Assembly: GCA_027886185.1 (NCBI GenBank)
Contig: WOAB01000052.1
Location: forward strand, 2,170,001-2,234,000
DNA: 64,000 bases
Direction: 5' to 3'
Origin: Rheum nobile
Lineage: Eukaryota > Streptophyta > Magnoliopsida > Caryophyllales > Polygonaceae
A program made the position numbers and the translations under genes. This document shows positions 1-10,344 of the stretch, piece after piece (within the stretch, counting starts at the first letter, position 1; every line of letters starts with the position of its first letter). The notes under the pieces are model-generated. The model had not been told where the DNA came from. It made no database searches and saw only the letters and a program-made list of their open reading frames with translations.

Positions 1-1
1 A

Positions 2-3000
2 TGCTCTACCTTGGAGCAGTATGTGGATTGTGCCTATAAGCTGGAGGTGACTCTCGAGGAGTCGACCAAGAGGCGCAACCGACAAAAGTCGATGCAGAAT
101 CAGAACCAGGGAGGTGGTTTTAAGCGCCCTACGCCACCGTCTAACTTCGCCAAGTCCGGCCGAGCTAAGACGGAGATGACGCAAGGAGGATCGACTCAGC
201 AGTCAGGGCATACCAGGAGTTCAGTTCAGTGTTATAACTGCGGTACTGCTGGGCACAAGAGCACTGAGTGTCGGAAGGAGAGGAGGCCATGCTTTGGGTG
301 TGGACGTGATGGTCATCTGCAAAAGTTCTGCAAGCAGGGAAAGCAGAAGGGAGTAGAGTCGCAGCAAGGGTCAGTTCATCAGAGCAACCGACCTAGGTTT
401 AAGCCTGCCGAGACTCCTAGCCCTTCAGTGCAGACGACTGCTCAGAACATGGGAAAGGCCCCAGCTGCTTCTGGAAGTCAGGGCCAACGCTTGTACGAGA
501 TGCGTGAGGCAGATGGACCCAACGCTCCGATTGCTCAAGGTACTCTATACCTTCACTCTACTTCAGTGTGCATTCTGTTTGATTCTGGTGCTACGCATTC
601 CTTTATTTCGGATAGCTGTGTTAGCAAGTTAGACTTAGTGTGCAATGATTCGTGCGACCCTTTCGTCGTTAATCTTCCTAATGGAGAACGTTTGGTGGGA
701 ACCAAGCATTTGTCCGACTTTCTGATTACCATTCAGGGTAAGGAATTCGAGGCAGATTTAATCTGCATAGCCATGGCTCTATACGACATTATTCTCGGTA
801 TGGATTGGCTGACGCGTCACAAGGCGGTGATCGACTTCAGTTCAAGAACGGTGACGGTGTCATCCGGGGGCCAATTCGTGTGCAAGTTCAAAGGTCGAAA
901 TGACGCTGATAACGTCAAGTTGATCAATGCGATGGCTGCGTTTAAGCTACTACGACAAGGATGTGTCGGGTACCTTTGCTACTTGGATTCGCCTGAGAAG
1001 GATGGACCTGAGGTTCTTGATATTCCTGTAGTTAGGGAATTTTCGGATGTCTTTCCGGAAGAAATTCCAGGATTACCCCCAAATCGTGACGTAGAGTTTT
1101 CAATTGATCTCGAGCCTGGTACGGCGCCGATTTCCAAATCCCCGTATCAGATGGCTCCAGCTGAGATGCAAGAATTGAAGAATCAACTTGAAGATCTTCT
1201 TGACAAAGGTTATGTCAGGCCGAGTGCATCGCCGTGGGGTGCTCCGATTTTATTCGTCAAAAATAAGGACGGATCGTTCCGACTTTGTATCGACTATCGA
1301 GAGTTGAACAAGGTGACGATCAAGAACAAGTATCCTTTGCCTAGGATTGATGACTTGTTGGACCAATTGCAGGGAGCAAAAGTGTTCTCCAAGATCGACT
1401 TAAGATCTGGATATCATCAACTCAGGATTCGTGAGCAGGACATTCCTAGAACTGCGTTTAGGACCAGATATGGTCATTACGAGTTCGTAGTAATGCCTTT
1501 TGGGCTTACAAATGCTCTAGCTGTCTTTATGGATTTGATGAACCGATGTTTTCACCAGTACTTGGATAAGTTCGTGGTGGTCTTCATCAACGACATTTTG
1601 ATCTACTCTCCGAATGAAGAAGTCCACGAGGAACATCTACGGATTTCCTTGTCGATCCTTAGACAACATCAGCTTTATGCTAAATTGTCTAAATGCGAAT
1701 TCTGGATGAAGGAAGTGGCTTTCTTAGGCCACGTGATCAATAAAAATGGGGTTATGGTTGATCCCCAAAAGATTGAAGCTGTGGCTAAGTGGACACAGCC
1801 CCAGAGTGTGAAGGAGGTGCGCAGTTTTCTTGGACTTGCCGGGTATTATAGAAGGTTTGTAGAAGGATTTTCAAAGACCGCTCTATCGATGACCAATCTA
1901 CTCCGCAAAGTCCACAAGAAGTTTGTCTGGAATGACAAGTGCGAGGTCAGTTTCCAGGAGTTGAAGCGACGGTTGACCTCGGCACCCGTGTTAGCACTCC
2001 CAGAGGGGAATGACGATTATGTGGTCTATAGTGATGCTTCCAAGTGTGGTCTTGGTTGTGTTTTGATGCAAAGGGGCAGAGTCATTGCTTACGCATCTAG
2101 ACAACTCAAGACTTACGAAGAAAACTATCCGACCCATGATCTTGAGTTAGCAGCGGTCGTCTTTGCGCTGAAGATTTGGCGGCATTACCTCTATGGTATA
2201 AGATGCCAAGTCTTCACTGACCACAAAAGTCTCAAGTATATATTTACTCAGAAGGAGTTAAATATGAGACAACGCCGCTGGCTAGAGTTGCTCAAGGACT
2301 ACGACATGGAGTTGTTGTATCATCCGGGCAAGGCTAATGTAGTAGCTGATGCGCTAAGCCGGAAGACAACGCACGAGACTGTGGTTGCGTTGCTTACTGC
2401 TCAGACCAAGCTAAACCAGGAGTCATACGACATTGAAGTCTTGTATGACTAGCGTAGAGGGTACCTGAGTATGATGGAGATTCAGGCTACACTGCTGGAT
2501 CAAATCAAAGAAAAGCAAGTCGATGACATCATCTTGGTAAAGTTAAGCAGTGAAGTGATGGATGGGAAAGCTCCCAGTTTTGTGGTTCAGGATGATGGAT
2601 CACTTTGGTTTCAGGATCGGATCTGTGTGCCTGACACAGAAGGTCTTCGTCAGTTGGTGATGAGAGAAGCTCATTCATCTGCTTATTCTGTGCATCCTGG
2701 CTCTAGCAAGATGTACAAGGATCTCAGGAAGAAGTTTTGGTGGCCAAACATGAAGTGGGACGTAGCAGACTTTGTGGCAAAGTGCTTAACTTGCCAAAAA
2801 GTCAAGATCGAACACCGCAGACCAGGTGGTGAGATGCTACCTCTCCCCGTGCCAGAATGGAAATGGGAGGACATTTCCATGGACTTCGTCACTGGCTACC
2901 CAAGACTCGAAGTCAAAGAGATGCTATTTGGGTAATTGTGGATAGGCTTACGAAGAGTGCTCATTTCATAGCCATCAAGACCACATGGGAAACCCAGAAG

Positions 3001-3930
3001 TTAGCCGAAGTTTACCAGAAGGAGATTGTCCGCTTACATGGCATCCCTAAGACCATTGTATCGGACCGAGATGGCCATTTCATGTCAAGATTCTGGAAGG
3101 AACTTCATAAGGCTATGGGAACCGAGTTAAGGTTCAGTACAGCGTTTCATCCTCAGACAAATGGCCAGTCCGAAAGGACCATCCAGACTTTGGAGGATAT
3201 GCTTAGGGCTTGTGTGCTCGATCGTCCGACTAGCTGAGAGGACAGCTTAAGTCTGATTGAGTTCACATACAACAATAGCTGGCATGCTACAATCAAGATG
3301 GCTCCGTTTGAAGCTTTGTATGGTCGCAGATGCAGATCTCCGATTTGTTGGGACGATAATGCCGACAAAATTCTACTTGGACCAGAGTTGGTCGAAAGGA
3401 CAGCTTCAGACATTGCTTTGATCAGACAAAGGATGTTGACCGCTCAGAGTCGACAAAAGTCCTACGCAGATCGGAAGCGCAGGACTGTCGAGTTCGAGGT
3501 TGGTGACAAGGTTTTTGTCAAGGTGTCGCCTTCCAAAGGAGTTTTCAGATTTGGTAAGCGTGGGAAGCTTAACCCTCGCTACGTGGGACCTTTCGAGATT
3601 TTGGATAGAGTGGGATCTCTAGCGTACCATTTGGCGTTGCCACCATCGGCTCACCCGATGCATAACGTGTTCCACGTGTCTTTACTCAGAAAGTATGTGC
3701 CAGATGAGTCTCATGTGTTTAGTTATGAGGACATCGAGATTCAAGCTAATGGTACTTACGAAGAGTTGCCCGTGCGCATTTTGGAGCGTCGGGAGAAGCA
3801 TTTGCGCAACAAGATCGTACCTTTGGTACGAGTGCTGTGGTCCAAGTCAGGGACCGAAGAAGTTACTTGGGAGACGTGGGAAACCGAGTCAGATATGCTC
3901 AGGCGTTTTCCCGAGTTATTCTCGACCTAA
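2..3930 (+). pseudogene. gag-pol polyprotein, defective
   Basis: One reading frame enters from the window edge. Residues are numbered from base 11. Two CCHC zinc knuckles lie near residues 74-87 and 94-107, then an aspartic protease (DSGA, 191-194), reverse transcriptase, RNase H (YSDAS, DHKSL), integrase with an HHCC zinc finger and a D,D35E core (SDRDGHF, then SERTIQ), and a chromodomain-like tail. Lesions: TAG at 2450-2452; a one-base frameshift near 2890-2905 between the MDFVTG block and the next integrase block; TGA at 3235-3237 where Trp is expected. The RT catalytic motif reads FINDIL instead of FIDDIL because codon 1589-1591 is AAC (Asn), and NAPA in the motif before it reads NALA. 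The copy cannot act autonomously. The frame resumes cleanly after each lesion, so decay is recent. Confidence 0.92.
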
Positions 3931-3952
3931 GTTTCGGGGTCGAAACTTCTTG

Positions 3953-3966
3953 TAAGGGGGAGGAGA
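3953..3966 (+). other. Polypurine tract
   Basis: A purine run (AAGGGGGAGGAGA) lies directly before the TGTGATACCCC start of the LTR and 22 bases after the pol stop codon. This is the expected site for plus-strand priming. Confidence 0.85.
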
Positions 3967-4220
3967 TGTGATACCCCGTATTTTTTGTAAGGTTATTTTG
4001 GGAATTATGGAATTTTCCCGAGTACCCGTTGTGTACGTCGGATTTAATTCAGGTAGCTTGAGACATTCTGTAATGTGCTCTATATCTGTAATATTTTTCT
4101 CAGTGAAATAATATACAGACAAGGTGCCTTGAATTTTAAATTGTCGTTCGCGTACGATAATTTTTATCCCGGTTTATCGTCATGCTCGTTCAAAGCCGAA
4201 TGGGCGGGAAAAGGGGAAAA

Positions 4221-4774
4221 CGGCGACCGCCGTTCAGAAACGGCGACCGCCATGGTTGGGCTCGAGGAGTCAGCTTGTCAGCTTCTAGCTGGCCGTGACA
4301 GACCTGGCAACGGCGATCGCCGCGTTTACGGCGACCGCCGCGTGCCCGCCGCAGGCAAAAACGGCGACCGCCGTGATTGTCCAGTGGGCATTGCACGTTG
4401 GTCGCCGGCGGAAATCAAGGGCGCCGATCTTGCTTTCGGCCGCGTCTCAGGGTTTGGTTGATCGCTTCAGACACTTTGGCTATAAAAGGAGGTGTTGGGG
4501 TGAGGTTTTGAGCCATCCCAGCACCAAACCTCTGCCAAATTCGCCTCTCGCCGGAGTTTTGTTTTCGCCGGTTTTCTTGTGCTCGCCGGAGGTCTCGCCG
4601 GTGTTGTTTTGGTGTGTTTCCAGAGTGCCTTTGTGAAGCTTTTGGTTAGCCTTGGAGGTTAGAAGCCAAAGCAAGTCGAAGGAGGCCAAACCGCTCGTGT
4701 TTTGGGGTGAGTTTTCTCTCGTTTCAGTCGGCCGTGTTCTTAACGGCGACCGCCGCCAAGAACGGCGACCGCCG
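4221..4774 (+). repeat. Seven CGGCG-NN-CGCCG palindromic dodecamers in the LTR
   Basis: Copies start at 4221, 4241 (last base changed), 4311 (perfect palindrome, AT centre), 4329, 4362, 4744 and 4763. Five lie upstream of the TATA box and two downstream in the transcribed part. Each has 5-bp inverted arms and the GCCGCC core seen in ERF-type GCC boxes. A binding role is inference. Confidence 0.8.
4481..4488 (+). promoter_or_regulatory. LTR TATA box
   Basis: TATAAAAG follows a GC-rich block and precedes a G-rich, then pyrimidine-rich stretch, the usual layout at the U3/R boundary of plant LTRs. Confidence 0.7.
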
Positions 4775-6363
4775 CCAGTGCCCAGAACGCCTTCGTGGCT
4801 TTGGCTTGGTCGGTTGTCGTCGTGGCGTCTTTCCTTTCGTGTTCTTTCGCCGTGTTTAGATTCGTACTGTTTATGTCGGATCTAACTTAGAGTTCCTTTT
4901 ATGGGTCGACTCAAAGGTCGTTGTGCTGTCAGAGTTGTACCGTGTCGAGCCCGGAATCCAGTGACGTCTTTAGACTATTCTGCGGAGTAAGGCAAGTGGC
5001 GGTTCGCTCTTGCTCTTTCGTTCCATATTTACATTAATTATCAGTAGTTATCTGAGTAATTAATTTGGAATGAATATTTTGTTTGTCTGGAAACGGTTTT
5101 GATAAACTGTTTTGAAAATCATATAATAGGTTGTATATCTGCTAGAACAACGCTATTATCTGTGATCGCCTTTCGGGCCTTTATGTGGATTTATCATGTA
5201 AATGTTATGGTGTTGTAATTGTTTAGTTAGCACTGTTAGATAGGAACGTTACTCGGACTCTGTCCAGTCGTTTCTTTATAATCTGGTATCGGGATGGCTC
5301 GTCCCCATCTGGTACTATTCTAAGATCATGATCGGTCTCTTACACATGTGTGTAGAGACAGGACACTTAGCTGGTGTCACAAACCTTTCGGTATACGTCG
5401 CTCTCGACGAAACGTATACTAAGATGTGTCGTCCCATTGGTGGGGTACACATGTAAAAGTCTATAACGTGGTGTGTGTTTTTGAAACATAAATCAGATAA
5501 GTGCTACCTTGACGCACATAATTAATACACCTTGGGCGAGTAGTGCAGCTAAGTTCAGTGCAGCTAGGAAAACTCGTCTTGACTTGAATGTAGTACGTTC
5601 TCTTTCCAATCTGGATTCGCTGTAGGCGATGAGGTTGGTCGTGAACCGAAGCATCTCAGTCAGTTTTAAATCATGGTTGAATGATTCTGTAACTTTCCAG
5701 ATTTGTCATTGCTTCCTTAAAGACTCATTTCAGTTGGAGTCTTCTTTCGAGTCGATTTATGTGAAGATTCAGTCTTCCAGAATCTTCTCTTGTGCATACC
5801 TCTTGTTTATTCCAGTAGGAGTATGGTGGTTGATAAGCGTACTCGATTATTATTCGAGGGACGAAGAGTCTAACCTAATACAACTGCTTCGAACCATTCT
5901 GCTTTGTTCCCTTGCTAGTCTATTCATTTAGACTAACCAACCAATATTTTCCCTTGCATGGTTGGCTGGTGTCATCCGTTTGATTCGGCACATCAGTTAA
6001 GAAGTAGCTCAGAAGATTAGAAGGACTATGAAGTCGGCGGTGGTTTTTGAATGTTTTAATTATTTCTTTAATCAGGTTATGATCCTTTGGACAATAACTC
6101 CGATTGTAACTTACTTTCTTAGTCTTCCGCTGTGTTGGGTTTAAACTATGTTTTGACCTATTCGGGATTGGGTTGTAATCCCGTAACTCTTATTTCCTCG
6201 ACAATGTTATGTTTTGGAATTTAATGCTTAATCTTTGTGTATCAATTGCATTTCATAAATTGTATTTATTTGGTAAAGCCTTGAGTGATCTCGGTAAGGA
6301 ACACTGGGGTCACTGGCGGTAATACCTTTCCAAAATGGTTAAGTTTTGGGGGTGTTACAGTTG

Positions 6364-6376
6364 TGGTATCAGAGCC
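6364..6376 (+). other. Primer binding site (initiator Met tRNA)
   Basis: TGGTATCAGAGCC matches the complement of the 3' end of plant initiator methionine tRNA, the standard primer of chromoviruses. It follows the LTR end after a four-base spacer. Confidence 0.9.
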
Positions 6377-6793
6377 AAAAGTTTTTAAAATGGGTTTGGA
6401 ATTTTTATAAACCAGTTATTCATTTTCAAAATGCTTTAAAAAGGGCTCTGAATTTTCATTCTGAAAAGAATTTAAAAACACCGTTCATAGTCATGTCTTC
6501 TTTATAGTCTGATATAGTAAGCTTGCTTCTATGTCTAGAAAGACTAATTCATTTCTTATTGTTCGATAGGATGGGTGTCTGCTTTTCTATTGGTAGGGGG
6601 TCGGAAGACGCCAAGGTGGATCAGCCGAGGCTAGACTTTCCGTTACCTCAGCGATGTTTCGAGGTTGGAGGCCCGAGTAGCCCACCCGAAGACGTCAAGC
6701 ACGTTCTCCCTGAGTCGGTTATCCTTGTAGCCAGGAATGCTATGGTCCCTAGACCTGCACCTGTGCCACCACCAAGGGTGGAGGGAGTACTAT
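6377..6793 (+). other. Truncated retroelement leader / gag 5' region
   Basis: About 415 bases continue from the PBS with higher GC than the flanks and a short open frame from 6571, consistent with leader and the start of gag. The sequence breaks off near 6793, where AT-rich unrelated DNA starts. No intact gag start can be assigned. Confidence 0.6.
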
Positions 6794-6813
6794 CTTATCT
6801 TCTTATAATGTTC

Positions 6814-6855
6814 AAAGGATCATAACCTGATTAAAGAAATAATTAAAACATTCAA
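6814..6855 (-). repeat. 42-bp inverted copy of an LTR segment
   Basis: Bases 6814-6855 are the exact reverse complement of LTR bases 6047-6088. They lie between two copies of a 20-bp direct repeat (6796-6815 and 6879-6898). This looks like filler DNA from break repair at the truncated leader. Confidence 0.85.
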
Positions 6856-6899
6856 TCTTATCTCCAGGTTTCCTACCCTATCTTCTTATAATGTTCAAT

Positions 6900-9160
6900 G
6901 CAGACCTATGTTTATCCTTACAGCGGTTTTTAGTTCTTCAATTAAAATAGTTAGTATGCTCATATTGTCTATAAATTGCGAATTTGAGGTCTTAGTAGTA
7001 GCAAGTGATGGGTTTTGATTTTACATACTTCTTTTATGGTCATATTATTGAGATGATTAGTTTAGTGATGTTGACGTGTCACTAGGAGTTTGTTAGAGGT
7101 TGTTGTGGTTAGTTGTGTTTACTGGTTTAGTCGGTCATGTTAATTGACTATAGCCGGTGTCTTTCCCTCCTGTACATATTTGTGTGGCAGGTTCATTCTC
7201 ATTGTAATTGGTTGTGGGAGTTCAATCAATACAGAGAAAATTCCCAAACACTCTTCTTGGCTCCTTTAATGGAGTTTCTCAGTTGTGTCACGATCTAGTT
7301 GTTCTACAATATAAGACGGCATTTTGTCGAGTATATAATGCAAATCTATTGGTTGTTTTGTAAGATTTAGGTACTAGCATGTTCCCGCTCCTGAGCTAGT
7401 ATTAGATAGAGGCTAGGATTGGAAGTGGAACCTAGCATATGAAATAGGGAAGAAATGAAGACAATAGAACAAAAAGTAGAACTGTATGAGTTATATTGAG
7501 CAGCAGGGAAGTTATTAATTACAAACTTATCCACAACATCTGTGTAGGGAAAAGTTAAATGGGTGGGTTAATACCCTTTCACTTGACGTTCCTATGGCTT
7601 GGAGACCACATTGAGAAGGTGTATCCCATATCTATTGTGCTTCAGAGATGGAAATACATCGAGTCCTTGAGATATTAGTGTGGATATAGTTTAAAAGAAA
7701 TGACAGGAGTTCACGAAAAAGTAAGTATAGAAAAGGCTTATGGCTCACCTACAAGAATCTACAGGTGCCATGTCAAAGAGTGGTTCATGAGAGATAGAAC
7801 ATGCTGAGGTGCTCAAACGTTAGCTTGTTTTTGGTTAGGAAACTAAAAGTTGTGTGTGCATTGGACAGAATTAAGAAATTTGGGATTTCTTAGGACTACA
7901 AGAGTAGGTTTTGCACAAATGTTGTTACCACAAACATCTTTTCTGTAAGTTATTCTTGTTGCATATAGGCGAAATATGGATTGTGTGAGAGTATTGAGTC
8001 ACTACTGACTACTGAGTACCTGCTTATTGATTACATTCCCTAGTTGGATTTTGTGGCCGATAGATAGTGAAAGGAAGAAATCATTTTGGTGCAAGTAGAT
8101 TACAGTATTAGCTCGATTACTTACAAGTAATGAGATGTGACTTGTGAGTGTTGTATAAATAATGGGCGTCATAGAAATGATGTCAAACCATGGTTTAGTA
8201 TTTCACTTGGTATTGCAAGGCCAGAGTAAATTGATAGTTATTCCAAGTAAAGCAAGTTCAAAAAAATCAGAGAGAAAAGAAGCAATTCTAATAGTAGGCA
8301 TACTCTCGGTTTCTAACAAAAGAGGCATTTTTCTAGTTGATATGAACCGGTCCATATTTACCGAGGCATTTTTCAGACCTTAAAAATCAGAGATTATTTT
8401 GCTACGACCGTTGATATTATTTTTACTGTTGTTCTATCTGATCACTTGATCGGTGTTCATATTATTTTTACTGTTGTCTGCATTTTGTGGATTCTTATTC
8501 TGCTACGATCGTTGAAAGGACCATGACACATTTATTCATGGCCATCCATCCATTCACATATTCACATAATACTAGCTCCGCAACCTTTTGTCAACTAAAA
8601 TCAAAATCCGACTCTCCAGACCACAACTCCACTGCTTCTGCTTGGTTCGGTTCCTGTCTTACTCTTCACTCGTTCGGTTCCTGTCTTACTCTTTAGTCTT
8701 CCTGACTTCCTTCCTGTTCCTTCTCTAATTTGCATTTTCCCTTTGATAAGATTTATATCTGTAATACCCTTATAAATTATATTTGTTAATTAACTTAATT
8801 TGTCAACTAAAATCAGTAAGATGCAAACAATAATATAGCTAGTTAGAATTTAATGTTTTACATAGAAATCCGAATTGTTGGATTTGATTATCTAGGAATT
8901 GATTTAAAAATTTACCCCTATGTCTATGTGATATTGTGATGTGTTTGTTAAAGTTACTTTGTGGTAGTATTGATTGTTGAGCATTTGGATTGAGTCCTTT
9001 TAATTTTTATGATTTAGGTTTGATTTTTTCTATAGGAGTGGGATGGATTAGTTAATTAAGGTTTGATTTTTCCTATGTTATTGTAAAAAACAAAATTAAT
9101 GTGACTTCATATTTTATGTATTATATTTATTGTATTTAAAATCTATTTTAGCTAAACCGG
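6900..9160. other. AT-rich intergenic DNA, no gene seen
   Basis: No protein-like frame was recognised. Two small local duplications are visible: GTTCGGTTCCTGTCTTACTC twice near 8645-8692, and a segment with TATTATTTTTACTGTTGT twice near 8413-8476. Confidence 0.6.
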
Positions 9161-9172
9161 ATTTAAGCCACG

Positions 9173-9826
9173 TTGGATTCAGCCACGCGGAATTTTAACC
9201 CCTTTGATGTGAAATCCTGGCTCCGCCTCTATGCAGATACAATGGACGATGACCCCGCTCTCGTACTTCTGGACTATTTTCGTCAGCTCATACAGGATGG
9301 TCTTTCCCATTACACGGCATATAATGAAGTCAAGATTGCTTTACCAACATTGTGGGACGTAGTCAGAGGTCGATCTTTGAGTGTTGGAGCAGTTCTTGCT
9401 GTCCACTTCGGTGATGAGTTTCGATATCGCTTCGAGCTCATGTTGGCGGGACTCCACAACAACTCAGTATGTGGGATATGCATTGGCCAGAATGCACTAG
9501 CCACATGTGTTGTCGCGAAATATCTTCTCCATAACTTTCATTTGGCGGAAAGAACTCTTATATATGGAGGTGAGGGAGGACAGCTTGCTCTAGCAAATTC
9601 ACAAAATATGAGAGTTCTAGAGGACCAACAATGGACAGATGGGAATATCGCTTGTTTCAATTCTATGGTTATTGTTTCTCACGTACGTACCGTGATTCTA
9701 CGACGAAGGGATGATGACTCGTTAAGATATGTATATGAGGGGTTGTTCGTAGTTACTAATCACCAAGTTGAGCTTAGTCCTGAAGGTTTCACTGTGATCC
9801 AGTTTACATTAGCAAGGGTATTGTAA
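9173..9826 (+). pseudogene. SRA (YDG)-domain ORF, SUVH-like fragment lacking SET
   Basis: The open frame of 217 codons follows a TAA at 9164. It begins with non-ATG codons; the first in-frame ATG is at 9242, giving 194 residues. The second half reads as an SRA domain: a GDEF.YR.EL entry, an LIYGGEGG turn where SUVH proteins have IYTGQGG, and a closing VYEGLFVV...GFTVIQFTL block. In SUVH histone H3K9 methyltransferases this domain binds methylated cytosine. The pre-SET and SET domains that should follow are absent, since the frame stops right after SRA. It has no introns, as is common in SUVH genes. It is either a truncated duplicate or an SRA-only gene; expression cannot be judged. Confidence 0.6.
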
Positions 9827-10340
9827 ACTTGGTGACTGACATTGTGACTCGTATCGTACTTGTGTGGATTACTGATTTTGGTAATTATTTTCTTCTTTTG
9901 ATGAACTTGGTTTATGAGTTATGTTAGATGAACTTGAGATTATGAGTTATGTTTTGATGAACTTGAGATTACTACCTAATTATCTTTGTTGAACTTGAAC
10001 TTCATATTGTAAGATCCAAGGGATGAGTTCTTCATTGAACATTTGAAGATGTACCATCTTTCCAAAATTGGATAGTTCTTTTGGTTCTATGATGAGCTTA
10101 TTACTAGGAATTTTAATGGTAATATAAATGGAAAAGAATAAAGAAAAAACCCACAGCTGCTCCAATAATATATTTGTGCATTTGGAGATAGTGTGATATG
10201 AACATGTGAAAGAGCAAACTTCAGGATCTTGATTATGAACTAAGAGGAGATCCTGCCCTTTTTTTATGGAATTTTTGTACTTGTGCAGTTTGTTCATCTG
10301 CCTTGACCGTCTTATGATGTATGATATGGCCTAAATTTCT
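9827..10340. other. No gene recognised
   Basis: AT-rich sequence between the SRA ORF and the MYB exon. It may be the intron and 5' remnant of the MYB-CC gene, but the first MYB helix exon could not be found. Confidence 0.4.
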
Positions 10341-10344
10341 GCAG

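Larger units (their letters stand above)
3967..6359 (+). repeat. Chromovirus LTR (about 2.39 kb)
   Basis: The LTR begins TGTGATACCCC after the polypurine tract and ends GGTGTTACA four bases before the primer binding site. A TATA box lies at 4481-4488, giving a U3 of about 0.5 kb. The 3' end is the reverse complement of the left end of the solo LTR at 10,495, so the two are one superfamily. Short ORFs inside it are chance. No flanking TSD is expected, because internal sequence lies on both sides. Confidence 0.88.
1..6793 (+). mobile_element. Ty3/gypsy chromovirus (Tekay/Del-like), partial, shared-LTR arrangement
   Basis: The order is gag-pol, polypurine tract, LTR, primer binding site, leader. 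A single element ends after its 3' LTR, so a PBS and leader directly after this LTR mean a second copy in tandem shared it, or that a one-LTR junction was captured. The second copy stops near base 6793. The upstream copy is cut by the window start inside gag. The C-terminal chromodomain-like tail after integrase and the gag knuckles fit the Tekay/Del chromovirus group; clade placement is by recollection. Confidence 0.85.

Noticed and set aside
4075..4885. Several 68-128 codon frames
   Set aside because: They are inside the chromovirus LTR and consist of the CGGCGACCGCCG repeats.
7091..7271. Possible short copia-type solo LTR starting TGTTAGAGG with GAGTT on both sides
   Set aside because: The right terminus would be ATG instead of CA and the matching GAGTT may be chance; borders not convincing.
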